From Nitrospirota bacterium (GTDB taxonomy: Bacteria > Nitrospirota > Thermodesulfovibrionia > Thermodesulfovibrionales > Magnetobacteriaceae): 20,916 nt of DNA. Numbering within the stretch: position 1 is the stretch's first letter; every line of letters starts with the position of its first letter. A program made the translations under genes and the position numbers. Location: contig JADGAE010000008.1 of NCBI GenBank assembly GCA_015232165.1, forward strand, positions 1 through 20,916. The letters are read 5' to 3'. Positions 1 to 8,198 of this stretch are shown here, in pieces. Under the pieces are notes generated by a model. The model was not told where the DNA came from, ran no database searches, and worked only from the letters and a program-made list of their open reading frames with translations.

Positions 1-37
1 CCATTCTTGTACCCTGTGCGTAAGGTGAGTGATTATT

Positions 38-55
38 TCTAATGCGATTGCCCTG
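38..55 (+). repeat. Right terminal inverted repeat of a MITE-like element (element mostly outside window)
   Basis: The stretch matches 17 of 18 bases of the right end TCAAATGCGATTGCCCTG that closes the two complete elements at 3079-3251 and 10948-11268. The matching left end must lie before the window. It is seen directly; that it marks a third insertion is inference. Confidence 0.6.
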
Positions 56-74
56 ACCGACAGGCTGTTTTATT

Positions 75-103
75 TTTACACTTTATATATGGTATCATAT
101 TAT
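75..103 (+). promoter_or_regulatory. Candidate sigma70-type promoter for the cyclic-nucleotide-binding gene
   Basis: TTTACA (75-80) and TATTAT (98-103) are separated by 17 bases, each one mismatch from the consensus hexamers. Transcription would start near 110, leaving a leader of about 35 nt before the ATG at 145. A TAAGGAT ribosome-binding site lies at 132-138. It is a hexamer match only, in AT-rich DNA, so chance matches are possible. Confidence 0.45.
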
Positions 104-144
104 CAAAGATATGTATATCATATTTATCATGTAAGGATTAAGAG

Positions 145-531
145 ATGAGAAGGATTGTGGTTAAACAAAGCTATAAAGACGGTCAGACCATACTGAAAGA
201 GGGGTCGTTTGGTGAGGGCACATATCTGATCTTGGATGGTAAGGTGCGCATTATAAAAACCATCCAGGGGGAGCTTGTAGAGATAGCCCACCTGGAAAAG
301 GGAGACTACTTTGGTGAGATGAGCTTTCTTGACAGACAACCACGCTCAGCCTCAGCGGTGGCCGAGGGCAATGTTGTACTGGGTATCATAGACAAGGACT
401 TCCTTGAGGAAGAGATAAGCAAGACCTCTGAGGAGTTCCGCCTGCTGCTTTATACCCTGGTAGAACGTCTTAGACAAACAACCTCTGCACTGGTAAGTCT
501 CAGGGCGGAGAACCATATTCTTAAGAAATAA
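145..531 (+). CDS. Stand-alone cyclic nucleotide-binding domain protein
   Basis: The 128-residue protein is almost entirely one cNMP-binding (CAP_ED) beta-roll. The N-terminal half has the glycine-bearing strands (ILKEGSFGEGTYLILDGKVRI). The phosphate-binding cassette reads FGEMSFLDRQPRSASAVA at about residues 56-73. Its Glu and Arg, which in CRP and PKA contact the ribose 2'-OH and the cyclic phosphate, are kept, so ligand binding is plausible. A C-terminal helix follows, but no DNA-binding, kinase or channel domain, so it must act through a partner. The ATG is chosen for its TAAGGAT Shine-Dalgarno. A HEAT-cyclase gene begins 160 bp downstream on the same strand and could supply the ligand (inference). 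cAMP and cGMP cannot be told apart from this sequence. Confidence 0.85.
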   Translation: MRRIVVKQSYKDGQTILKEGSFGEGTYLILDGKVRIIKTIQGELVEIAHLEKGDYFGEMSFLDRQPRSASAVAEGNVVLGIIDKDFLEEEISKTSEEFRLLLYTLVERLRQTTSALVSLRAENHILKK

Positions 532-596
532 CGTTGCTGTCCGGGGTAGTATATCAATGTTAGCACCTCAACCTCTAATGAAGGTCCGGGCAACGT
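531..596 (+). other. Long-range inverted repeat between the CNB and cyclase genes
   Basis: ACGTTGC (531-537) and CCGG (541-544) can pair with CCGG (586-589) and GCAACGT (590-596), giving an 11-bp interrupted stem with a loop of about 41 nt that begins at the stop codon of the upstream gene. There is no T-run, so it is not a classical terminator. It could be an mRNA-processing or stability structure. The rest of the 160-bp gap shows nothing I recognise. Confidence 0.35.
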
Positions 597-691
597 GTAA
601 TGTGCAGCGTTAGAAGGTGTGGTTTGCAAAAGGAGATTGGCTGGCGGGCCAGGGGCGGTAAGACAGTTGCATTGTCACAGGGGTTTTAATT

Positions 692-2974
692 TTGTTTGAA
701 GGTATAAAAATAAAAAAGCTCCTAAGTAGTTTGGAGGAAGCCAGTGGCGAGAGTGAAGAGAGCCGGCTATATACGGAGATAGCGGCATATGGCAGGAAGG
801 CCTTCCCGCGAGTAATAGACGCCTTTAGAAACAATCATATGCGTGTGCATAAGATCAAGGGCCTGCTGGATGTACTGTGCAATAATGACCTTATTGCTGA
901 TGTGATGCCTCTCTTGGGAGATACTCAGGAGATGGTGCGCGTAACGGCCAAGGACCTCGTTACCAGGAAGTGGAAATCGGAGGCCATTCCCTATCTGGTT
1001 GAATACATCAGGGGTGCAAACCCCATGTTACGCAGCAGTGCGGTTGAGTTGCTGCTTGCGTTTAAAAACCCTGCTTGTGTACCAAAACTCTTGTCCATGT
1101 ACGCAGATGGCGATGTGGAACTCAAGAGGAACTGCCTGAGCATACTGGGAGCGATAGGCGGAGATTCCGCTGTGAAATTGCTCAGAGAGGCCGTCCACGA
1201 CAAGTCCTTGAACATCAGGATTACGGCAATGCGTATGCTGGGTGTAATGAAAGACACTGCAAGCCTTGATATATTCATACATAAGCTATTGGAGGAAGAC
1301 GCCTATACCAGAAAGGCCGCGCTTGAGGCCATTGGCATCATGGGCGACAAAAGGGCCGCACCACACATCATAGAACTCCTCAAGGACGTAGACATCTTAA
1401 TCAGGCAGGCGGCTATGGACATCCTTATTCGCATTGGGGATGCCTCGATAGTACCCAACCTGATACAACTGATGAAGGAGCGGGACGTCAACATCAGGCG
1501 GGCTGCCGTGGGTGTGCTCAACGGTATAAAGGACCCCAAAACAATTGACGTACTCATTAATGCCATGAGGGACTCGGACTGGTGGGTCAAGCAGATAGCC
1601 ACTGATGCGTTGTCGGAGATCAGGGGGGAAAACATCGTAAAGTTCTTTATCGCAATGATAACCGACAGGGATGAGAATATGCGCAGGTGTTCGGTGGAGT
1701 TCTTCATCAAGGTGCCGGACAAGCTGGCGTTGGAGGCATTGATTGTTGCCCTGGATGACATAGATTGGTGGGTCAGGGAGAAGGCCATCATCTCACTGGG
1801 CTTAATAAAAGACCCGCGTGCCGTTGCCCCGCTGTATGCAAAGATGGACGACGACTACGTAAACTGGCATATCCCCAAGGCACTTGGTAACATCGGTAGC
1901 CCTGACGTGGTACGTCCATTGACGACGATACTTGGTCATCCCAAGAAGCAGATACGTGTAGAGGCCCTCAGGGCATTTGGGCAGATGAAAATGGTTGATT
2001 CCCTGGTAAATAATCCGGATGCACTCAAAGAAGCCAACGAAGAAGAAATAAAGAAGGAGTCGCTAAAACTGCTCAAAAAATTCGCCCAGAAGAGTCCTGA
2101 TGAGGTAAGGGTGATCATACCTCAGACGCTTGTCAACATCGGAGGGACAGACTTAAAGGAGATACTCCTGGTGCTGCTTAAGGACCCCAACAAAAACGTA
2201 CGCGTCGAAACACTCAAGGCCTTTGGGGAATTGAAGATGCTTGATGCCGTATCCGTTATAAAAAAATGTATAAACGATAGCACCGAAGACGAAGAGGTCG
2301 TTACGGAGGCCGCCAGGGTATTAAAGGAGTTAACCGGCAAGGACCCGCATGACACTACGATAATAAAGAGTGTGCCTGATACTATCCCGGAGGAGGGCAC
2401 TATTCGTTCGGAGGCCATACTGGTAATCGACCTGTGCAATTCCACGGGTATAGCCAACAAGTACGGAGACCGATTTGCCTTGGTGTTGACGAGGATATTG
2501 ACCGATGTGGTGCGTCCAATGGCCAAGAAACAAAGATTTCAGTTTCTGAAAAGCACCGGGGATGGCTTTTTGATAACCTTCCCAAGGGTTGAAAACGCCG
2601 TGCGCTTTGCCGTAGACGTCCTTAACGATATCGCCATACACAACAAAACGGCAGATGAAACGCAGGTGATCCAGTTACGATTTGCCATCAATTTTGGCGA
2701 AACAACGGTGGATGCCAAAGGCGACCGTCTTGGCGTGGCCACCAACATGACGTTTCGCGTTGAAGGTGTAAAACCCTCGGACATAATTTCCATAGCAGGT
2801 GGTATAAGCAAGGAACAGATGCCCCTGGTCGACCGCATCCTTGTAACCGAGACGGCCGTTGAGGAGGCAACCAAAATGGCAGGTATCAACAGCCGACTGA
2901 TAGGTCTCTTTGAGCTAAAGGGGATTACCGGTCTGCACAGGGTCTACGAAATCAAGGATGGAAACTGGACGTAA
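692..2974 (+). CDS. HEAT-repeat protein fused to a class III adenylate/guanylate cyclase domain
   Basis: The protein has 760 residues. Residues 1 to about 560 are tandem HEAT/PBS-lyase-type helical repeats of about 31 residues, recognisable by recurring units such as DVNIRRAAVGVLNGIKDPK and DSDWWVKQIATDALSEI. From about residue 570 a class III nucleotidyl cyclase homology domain follows. The first metal-binding Asp is in LVIDLCNSTG (about 579), the second in KSTGDGFLITF (about 622), and an N-x3-R pair in ATNMTFRVE fits the transition-state Asn/Arg, so the active site looks intact. Substrate preference (ATP or GTP) is not decided. It has no membrane segment and is probably cytosolic, with the HEAT solenoid acting as a scaffold or input. 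The start is TTG at 692 with a weak ribosome-binding site; the next ATG (near 839) would cut into the first helices. It lies downstream of a CNB-only gene. Confidence 0.85.
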   Translation: MFEGIKIKKLLSSLEEASGESEESRLYTEIAAYGRKAFPRVIDAFRNNHMRVHKIKGLLDVLCNNDLIADVMPLLGDTQEMVRVTAKDLVTRKWKSEAIPYLVEYIRGANPMLRSSAVELLLAFKNPACVPKLLSMYADGDVELKRNCLSILGAIGGDSAVKLLREAVHDKSLNIRITAMRMLGVMKDTASLDIFIHKLLEEDAYTRKAALEAIGIMGDKRAAPHIIELLKDVDILIRQAAMDILIRIGDASIVPNLIQLMKERDVNIRRAAVGVLNGIKDPKTIDVLINAMRDSDWWVKQIATDALSEIRGENIVKFFIAMITDRDENMRRCSVEFFIKVPDKLALEALIVALDDIDWWVREKAIISLGLIKDPRAVAPLYAKMDDDYVNWHIPKALGNIGSPDVVRPLTTILGHPKKQIRVEALRAFGQMKMVDSLVNNPDALKEANEEEIKKESLKLLKKFAQKSPDEVRVIIPQTLVNIGGTDLKEILLVLLKDPNKNVRVETLKAFGELKMLDAVSVIKKCINDSTEDEEVVTEAARVLKELTGKDPHDTTIIKSVPDTIPEEGTIRSEAILVIDLCNSTGIANKYGDRFALVLTRILTDVVRPMAKKQRFQFLKSTGDGFLITFPRVENAVRFAVDVLNDIAIHNKTADETQVIQLRFAINFGETTVDAKGDRLGVATNMTFRVEGVKPSDIISIAGGISKEQMPLVDRILVTETAVEEATKMAGINSRLIGLFELKGITGLHRVYEIKDGNWT

Positions 2975-3078
2975 GATTATCGCTGCCGCTGCACAATCTG
3001 TTTTGGGTATATTTTAAAGAGAAAAGCTGTAATACAATAACCAAAAGAGGTAAAGAACACTGCTCAGACACTTGCAAC

Positions 3079-3251
3079 CAGGGCAATCGCATTTGAAACC
3101 TTTATGATGTTTTTTATGATAAAATAGCCACTTTTCAACTTGTCAACCAGCCCTTTACGGGGTCAAGGGGGCCGTGCTCCCTTGTAGAGGGGTCTGAGGG
3201 GGGACAAAGTCCCCCATTCTTTTTTTCTTTTGGTCAAATGCGATTGCCCTG
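3079..3251. mobile_element. MITE-like element 1, 173 bp, with TIRs and target duplication
   Basis: It is bounded by perfect 18-bp inverted ends, CAGGGCAATCGCATTTGA (3079-3096) and its complement (3234-3251). The flanks CACTTGCAAC (3069-3078) and CACCTGCAAC (3252-3261) match at 9 of 10 bases, as expected for an ageing 10-bp target-site duplication. No ORF is inside. The interior holds a GGGGTCAAGGGG box (3159-3170), a CAAGGG/CCCTTG hairpin and a terminator-like hairpin. It is nearly identical, in reverse orientation, to about half of the element at 10948-11268. TIR plus TSD show past transposition; the autonomous partner is not in the window. A 10-bp duplication is within the range known for several IS4-family groups. 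Confidence 0.8.
3199..3231 (+). terminator. Intrinsic terminator-like hairpin inside MITE-like element 1
   Basis: GGGGGAC (3199-3205), loop AAA, GTCCCCC (3209-3215), then a T-rich run to 3231. This is a perfect 7-bp GC stem with a T-tract on the plus strand, about 225 bp after the cyclase stop codon, so it probably ends that transcript. Confidence 0.6.
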
Positions 3252-3611
3252 CACCTGCAACGGACCTTACAGAAGTTGTGTGAGGAAATGGTATAGTATA
3301 AGGTTGAATAGATTGGTAATGCGCAAAAAAGATGGTAATTTTGTCGTGACTACAAATTAATTATGTAATAAGTTTGTTATAAATCAAAGATATTTTAATA
3401 TCTAATATCTTAAGAATTATATTGCTATTATCACAATGTGTTGGAATTAGTTTTCCGGATTTTTCAGCAATTGATGTTTTTACATGTTGCTTTTCACAGT
3501 TGCTTAACTGTAGAATTACGGAATGCTTCATCCTATTTACATCTCTGTCGCTTTCTGCTAAGAGTGTTTTAGGGTCTGTGCGGGGTTCCGCTTTCTTTAC
3601 GTTCCCCTTTA
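3252..3611. other. AT-rich intergenic stretch with no recognisable gene
   Basis: About 360 bases, clearly AT-richer than the flanking genes. A 71-codon open frame (3422-3637) has no ribosome-binding site and runs into the following repeat, so I do not call it. A perfect palindrome, AGATATT-TT-AATATCT, lies at 3388-3403. It may be decayed sequence, but I recognise no homology. Confidence 0.4.
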
Positions 3612-3760
3612 TATATAGCGCGTTTCGATTGGATTAACTAAAGAATTCACGGCGTTTTAATGGGGTCAAGGGGGCTTCTCGTGGCCGGAGCGCCTCGCCC
3701 TTCCCCTTGCGGGGGGTTGAAGGGGGGCGGAGCCCTCCCTTCTTTCTTTATTTCTTTTCT
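3612..3760 (+). repeat. GGGGTCAAGGGG-type repeat module, copy B1
   Basis: The left arm (3612-3661) is nearly identical to 20443-20493, including CGTTTCGATTGGATTAACTA. The core GGGGTCAAGGGG is at 3662-3673, CCCCTTG closes a hairpin with CAAGGGG further on, and a GC-rich hairpin (about GGGCGGAGCCC) is followed by a pyrimidine/T-rich tail (3739-3760). It lies between the 3' ends of the plus-strand cyclase gene and the minus-strand glgX, and looks like a terminator reading on the plus strand. No ORF is inside. Confidence 0.65.
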
Positions 3761-3791
3761 TAGGGGGGTGAACTATGGATAAATTTATACT

Positions 3792-5909
3792 TTATCTGCC
3801 TAACAATACAACCATGGAGCGTGGTCCGACGAGAAAGTTATGTTGGTCGCCAAGCACGGGTTCTTTGCCTGTTTCGCTGATATCCTCTGGTGCCGGCATA
3901 CTGGTGTTGACTGCTACATGCCACCTCATGGAGTGGGGCAGCCTTGGTATCTCAAATCCCAGGTGTTCCCAGAACATGTTCATTGCCACATAGATGTAGT
4001 CGTCCTTAACGGTTCCCTGCTTGGCGTGTCTGCCGCAGAGCATAAATGCAAGGACGCGACTTGTGGCCGACCAGTCACAGTACCACGCCTTTGTGCCGTG
4101 GAAACTGATATCCGGATAGCCGCTTCCCACGTAGTCCTTGTGCTGAAAATGGTAACGTATGCGCAGGGCAGGATGGGCGAGTCTGAAGTGGATGATGTGC
4201 TTGGCGAAGTTAAACAGCTCGTTGTTTTTCTTTAACAGGTCCCAGTTGAGCCAGTTGAGTTCGCTGTCGTGACAGTAGGTGTTGTTGTTGCCGTTTTGTG
4301 TCCGACCCATCTCATCGCCCATCAGGATCATGGGCACTCCGGCGCTGACCATGAGCAGGGTCAGGGCATTTTTGATCTGTCGTTTGCGCAGGGCGTTTAT
4401 GCCTTCGTCATTTGTAGGGCCTTCCCAACCGCAGTTCCAACTGTTGTTGTCGTTGGCGCCGTCGTTGTTGTTTTCTCCGTTGGCTTCGTTGTGTTTGTAG
4501 TCGTAGGAGAACAGGTCATTGAGGGTGAAGCCGTCATGACAGGTGATGAAGTTGATGCTTGCCGTTGGACCGCGGAAGGCATAGAGGTTTGGAGAGCCTT
4601 GGATGCACTGGGAGATATCCCCAAGTATGCCCATTTCGCTCTTGAGAAATTTCCTGGCACTGTCGCGGTACTTGCCGTTCCACTCGGCCCAGCGTCCGTA
4701 GGCGGGGAACGACCCCACCTGATACAGGCCGCCGGCATCCCAGGCCTCGGCTATCAACTTGCATTTGGCAAGGATCGGGTCATACGCCAGCGACTCCAAA
4801 AGCGGCGGATTGGACAGCGGATACCCCAACGGGTCACGCCCAAGTATCGACGCCAGGTCAAACCTGAACCCGTCTATGTGATACTCCGAGGCCCAGTACC
4901 TCAGGCAGTCCAGCACCATGTTGCGCACAATGGGGTTGTTGCAGTTGAGCGTGTTGCCGGTGCCGGAGAAGTTGAAGTAGTATCCTTCGGGGGTCAGCAT
5001 GTAGTAGGTCTTGTTGTCTATCCCCCTGAAGGAAATGGTGTGTCCGCGGTGGTCTCCCTCGGCGGTGTGGTTAAAGACCACGTCCAGGATGACCTCGATT
5101 CCGTTTTTGTGCAGTTCCTTGATGAGCGTCTTTAGCTCATCCACCTGCATACCAAACTTGCCCGAGGCCGCAAACCCGGCCTTTGGCGCAAAGAATCCCA
5201 CCGTGCTGTAGCCCCAATAGTTGACGAGCTGCTCTCCGGTTTGAGGGTGCTTACGGCTGCCCTCCCACTCATCGAACTCGTAAATGGGCATTAGCTCTAT
5301 GCAGTTGACACCAAGCTCTTTGAGGTAGGGGAGTTTTTCTCTCAGGGCCGTAAACGTCCCGTTGTACTTGGTGCCGGAGGACTTATGTGCCGTAAAACTC
5401 CTCACGTGCATCTCGTATATGACCAGGTCCTCTATGGGAACCTCCAGGGGACGGTCGTTTTCCCAATCGAAGTCCTCAAAGGCAAGCATTGCACGGTAGG
5501 GATAGACATCGTCCCAATTTGGCGATGCAAGCCAGGTATCGCGGCCTCCGATGACCTTTGCATAGGGGTCGGAGAGTATCTTGGACTTGTCAAAGCGATG
5601 GCCGGCCTTTTCGTCATAGGGGCCATCCATTCTGTAGCCATATTGCAGGCGCTCGTAGTCCAGGTCAAAGACCATGATGCAGTATACGTTACCGATCCGA
5701 AACCCCTCGGGTATGGGTATCTCAACAAGCGGGGCAGCGGCACCCTTTTCAAACAGCACCAACGTACAGGAGGTCGCAGCGCTGGAATAGACCGAAAAAT
5801 TCACCCCGTTGGGCACCATCGTTGCCCCAAAGGGCATGGGTTTACCCTTTCGGAAACTAAACCCCTTGTGTTCGTGGGTTGGATAATAATCGATTCGTTG
5901 GTCTATCAT
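3792..5909 (-). CDS. glgX: Glycogen debranching enzyme GlgX (GH13, isoamylase type)
   Basis: At 705 residues this is the normal size for GlgX. An N-terminal CBM48/isoamylase beta-sandwich (about 15-130) precedes a GH13 (beta/alpha)8 barrel with all four conserved regions: DVVFNHT (about 275-281), GFRFDLAS with nucleophile Asp351, LIAEAWDAGG with acid/base Glu388, and TCHDGFTLND with Asp459. It hydrolyses alpha-1,6 branches of phosphorylase-limited glycogen in the cytosol. The ATG at 5909 is preceded by a purine-rich GAGGGAGA site, and the STAS gene stops 10 bp upstream, so the two are probably co-transcribed. It is the last gene of the seven-gene minus-strand run. Confidence in function is high; preference for glycogen over other alpha-glucans is not proven by sequence. 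Confidence 0.93.
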   Translation of the reverse strand: MIDQRIDYYPTHEHKGFSFRKGKPMPFGATMVPNGVNFSVYSSAATSCTLVLFEKGAAAPLVEIPIPEGFRIGNVYCIMVFDLDYERLQYGYRMDGPYDEKAGHRFDKSKILSDPYAKVIGGRDTWLASPNWDDVYPYRAMLAFEDFDWENDRPLEVPIEDLVIYEMHVRSFTAHKSSGTKYNGTFTALREKLPYLKELGVNCIELMPIYEFDEWEGSRKHPQTGEQLVNYWGYSTVGFFAPKAGFAASGKFGMQVDELKTLIKELHKNGIEVILDVVFNHTAEGDHRGHTISFRGIDNKTYYMLTPEGYYFNFSGTGNTLNCNNPIVRNMVLDCLRYWASEYHIDGFRFDLASILGRDPLGYPLSNPPLLESLAYDPILAKCKLIAEAWDAGGLYQVGSFPAYGRWAEWNGKYRDSARKFLKSEMGILGDISQCIQGSPNLYAFRGPTASINFITCHDGFTLNDLFSYDYKHNEANGENNNDGANDNNSWNCGWEGPTNDEGINALRKRQIKNALTLLMVSAGVPMILMGDEMGRTQNGNNNTYCHDSELNWLNWDLLKKNNELFNFAKHIIHFRLAHPALRIRYHFQHKDYVGSGYPDISFHGTKAWYCDWSATSRVLAFMLCGRHAKQGTVKDDYIYVAMNMFWEHLGFEIPRLPHSMRWHVAVNTSMPAPEDISETGKEPVLGDQHNFLVGPRSMVVLLGR

Positions 5910-5919
5910 TAGTCTCCCT

Positions 5920-6249
5920 CTATCCTAATGCCTTTATACCGGCATCCATGTTATCGGCAATAACAAAGAAGCTTATAAAACCCGTCATCTTCATCACCTC
6001 CACGATCTCCTCCATCACGCTGACAAGGACAACCTTGCCGTTGCGGGACTTAAGTTGCCTGTAGATCAGCATGAGCATTCTCAGACCGGCACTTGACAGA
6101 AAACTCACCTTCTTCATATCAAGCACTACCTTGTCCTTGCCCTCTATGCCCTCAAAGACCTGTTTCTGGACATTGGGCACGCTATTGCTGTCTATGCTGC
6201 CCTCAATAGCCACTACCGTGACACCGCTAACCGTGCTCAAAGTCACCAT
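5920..6249 (-). CDS. STAS-domain protein, anti-sigma-factor-antagonist type
   Basis: At 109 residues it is a single STAS domain of SpoIIAA/RsbV size. The start VTLSTVSGVTVVAIEGSID and the core VVLDMKKVSFLSSAGLRML are typical. Aligned with RsbV and SpoIIAA, Ser53 in FLSSAGL falls at the phosphorylated serine, so switching by an anti-sigma or HPK-type Ser kinase is possible; the Asp that often precedes it is Ser here. No partner kinase or phosphatase is in the window. A strong AAAGGAGG lies just before the ATG. It sits between the epimerase-like gene (20 bp) and glgX (10 bp). It may couple a partner-switching signal to carbohydrate metabolism, or act in an unrelated complex. Confidence 0.85.
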   Translation of the reverse strand: MVTLSTVSGVTVVAIEGSIDSNSVPNVQKQVFEGIEGKDKVVLDMKKVSFLSSAGLRMLMLIYRQLKSRNGKVVLVSVMEEIVEVMKMTGFISFFVIADNMDAGIKALG

Positions 6250-6269
6250 TACGATCCTCCTTTAGTCAT

Positions 6270-8114
6270 TTAATCCAGCCATGTCTTGGGGGTTATCTTC
6301 ACCTTTACCCGGACTTGCTGACCGGTACGCGGCAGGTTGACCGTCAGGGCGTTGGCGTCAAAGTCCTTGTATGGCTCATCGTTTATGTAACACTCGCTGA
6401 TGTATATGCTTCCCTCCGGGAGGATATCCGGGGAGACCCTTAGTATGTTGTTTGGGAATGAGTCAGGATATGGTTTGAAGTAGAGATACAGGGGCTGCTT
6501 GGTGATCAGCAGGTTTATATACACGGCTGAGAGATAGCACAGTTCCGTGCTGTGATACCCGCTCATGGAGTGGCTGCCCTTGAAGCGTTCGTTGCCAAGG
6601 AGATATGGCAGGCCATTGGCCAGGGTATTAAAGTACACACCGCCGTCGTCGTGGTCGAGGAAGAAGGCGCTGTAGTATGCCGCCGCCTCACGGGAGAGTC
6701 TCAGGTACTCCTCATCCTTGAGTATGCCGTGCATGATGAGGTAGGCCAGGATTGCCTGTTCCTGCTGCCACCAGGCCTTGCGGTCATGCCAGACGAAGCG
6801 GTGGTGTTTACCGTTGGGTTTTATTGTGCGCTCTACGACGTCGTACCAGCCGCCGCGTTGAAGGTCGCAGCCCACCTTGGGCATGAGTTCGGCTATCTTG
6901 CGGGCGAAATCAACGTACTTCTGTTTAGGTGCAAGGGACTGCATTCTCATGAGGTTCCAGGCGATCTTGAGGTTGTGGCCGACCACGGCGCGGTCCTGCT
7001 GCCAGCCCCACGTCTTGTCCTGGCTCCAGTCCTCAAAGAAACGCTCCTGGACAAACGGGCTGTTGTCATAATCCTGGAAGCGGTCCGTTATGGTATCAAA
7101 GGTGTATTCGAGAAAGTCGGCGTATTCTTTCTTACCGGTGGCGAGGTAGAGGTTGATAAGGTATGCCGGGGCGTGGTCGCCGACGGAGTTCCAGTTCTTT
7201 TTTGCGCGGTTGGCGCCCAGGGACTCGGCACGCGGGTTAAGTCCGATGGGGTCTATGTGGGAGAAATAGCCGCCCTTTTCGTTGTCCTTGTAGAACCGCT
7301 CAAAGAGCTTTACCGTCTGTTCGATATCCCATATAATCCGTTTGTCGCCGGTTATGCGATAGGTCTGCGTGGGGCCTGCCAGGGCATATATCTGCTCATA
7401 CATGGGCAGAGAGTCGTAGTCGTCGCCAAACTCCGACGTCAGGAGCTTTGTCTCCTTGCCATCCTTGCCGAGTTTTACGCCGTGGTACCAGTAAATGAGA
7501 CCCTCGTCCTTGTCGTAGAACCTCATGTGTTCGCGCAGGTACTCGGTGCCCTTCTCCGCACCCTCCAGGAAGGCGTCATCGCCGGTAAGCAGATAGGCCG
7601 AGGCAAAGCCGTAGACAAGTCGCGAAATAGTGTCGGTCTCCTGAAGCTGTTCGCCGGTTGTTTTTTTGCCGCCGGCCAGATGCAGAAACGTGCGGTACTT
7701 GGAGTAGTCTATGGCCTCCTCGGGGTGATTGAACTGCCATTTCAGGTAACTATGGGCAATGGAGTTGACCTGTTTTATCCACCACTGCGGCTCTTCATGG
7801 CGGTAGTTACCGGGGCCGTTGCCGGCAAACACCAGCCACTGGGCCTCAAACCTCATATCTCCGCCTTCTATCGGATAGAACGTCCCATACGTAAAGACAA
7901 ACTGCCGGTTTAACGACAACAACTGATTAAACACACCCGTGGCATCCATGTACGGCTCATCCAGATCAAAGGAGAAGCGACCATAGGTCGTGGGCGTCAG
8001 GTATACCTTAAACTCACGGCTATCCGACGTCCTTACCATATACCATCTCTCCAGGTTGTTGAATCCGGTTACATAACCTGCGATTGTATCCGAAAACGTA
8101 AAGTCTATGCTCAT
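6270..8114 (-). CDS. AGE-family (N-acylglucosamine 2-epimerase/cellobiose epimerase-like) protein
   Basis: The protein has 614 residues. The middle (about 120-530) has the aromatic-rich (alpha/alpha)6-barrel pattern of the AGE superfamily. RAVVGHNLKIAWNLM places His380 in the G-H-[ND]-x-x-x-x-W motif that carries a catalytic His in cellobiose 2-epimerases. A second His cluster lies in HRFVWHDRKAWWQQEQAILAY and SGYHSTELCYL. Family members epimerise or isomerise free sugars such as GlcNAc, mannose or cellobiose; the substrate here is unknown. It is longer than the usual 400 or so residues: extra beta-rich segments at the N terminus (1 to about 115) and C terminus (about 540-614) may bind sugar. 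No signal peptide is seen, so it is cytosolic. AAGGAGGA precedes the ATG. The next gene (STAS) is 20 bp away and glgX follows. Confidence 0.75.
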   Translation of the reverse strand: MSIDFTFSDTIAGYVTGFNNLERWYMVRTSDSREFKVYLTPTTYGRFSFDLDEPYMDATGVFNQLLSLNRQFVFTYGTFYPIEGGDMRFEAQWLVFAGNGPGNYRHEEPQWWIKQVNSIAHSYLKWQFNHPEEAIDYSKYRTFLHLAGGKKTTGEQLQETDTISRLVYGFASAYLLTGDDAFLEGAEKGTEYLREHMRFYDKDEGLIYWYHGVKLGKDGKETKLLTSEFGDDYDSLPMYEQIYALAGPTQTYRITGDKRIIWDIEQTVKLFERFYKDNEKGGYFSHIDPIGLNPRAESLGANRAKKNWNSVGDHAPAYLINLYLATGKKEYADFLEYTFDTITDRFQDYDNSPFVQERFFEDWSQDKTWGWQQDRAVVGHNLKIAWNLMRMQSLAPKQKYVDFARKIAELMPKVGCDLQRGGWYDVVERTIKPNGKHHRFVWHDRKAWWQQEQAILAYLIMHGILKDEEYLRLSREAAAYYSAFFLDHDDGGVYFNTLANGLPYLLGNERFKGSHSMSGYHSTELCYLSAVYINLLITKQPLYLYFKPYPDSFPNNILRVSPDILPEGSIYISECYINDEPYKDFDANALTVNLPRTGQQVRVKVKITPKTWLD

Positions 8115-8198
8115 GGAAAAAAATCCTCCTTACTTTAGAATTCGATTAAAATTTATATTCGGGGGACATACTATGGACTGCCCCTTTAACTGACAAGC

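Noticed and set aside
3422..3637. A 71-codon plus-strand open frame in the AT-rich gap
   Set aside because: No ribosome-binding site, no recognisable composition, and it runs into repeat module B1.
4269..5135. A 288-codon plus-strand open frame opposite glgX
   Set aside because: Antisense shadow of a gene with all four GH13 motifs; Val-rich nonsense composition.
6552..7913. A 453-codon open frame on the plus strand, opposite the AGE-like gene
   Set aside because: It is a mirror of the minus-strand codon pattern, low in complexity (Val/Ala/Gly rich), has no ribosome-binding site, and the minus-strand protein has clear family motifs.
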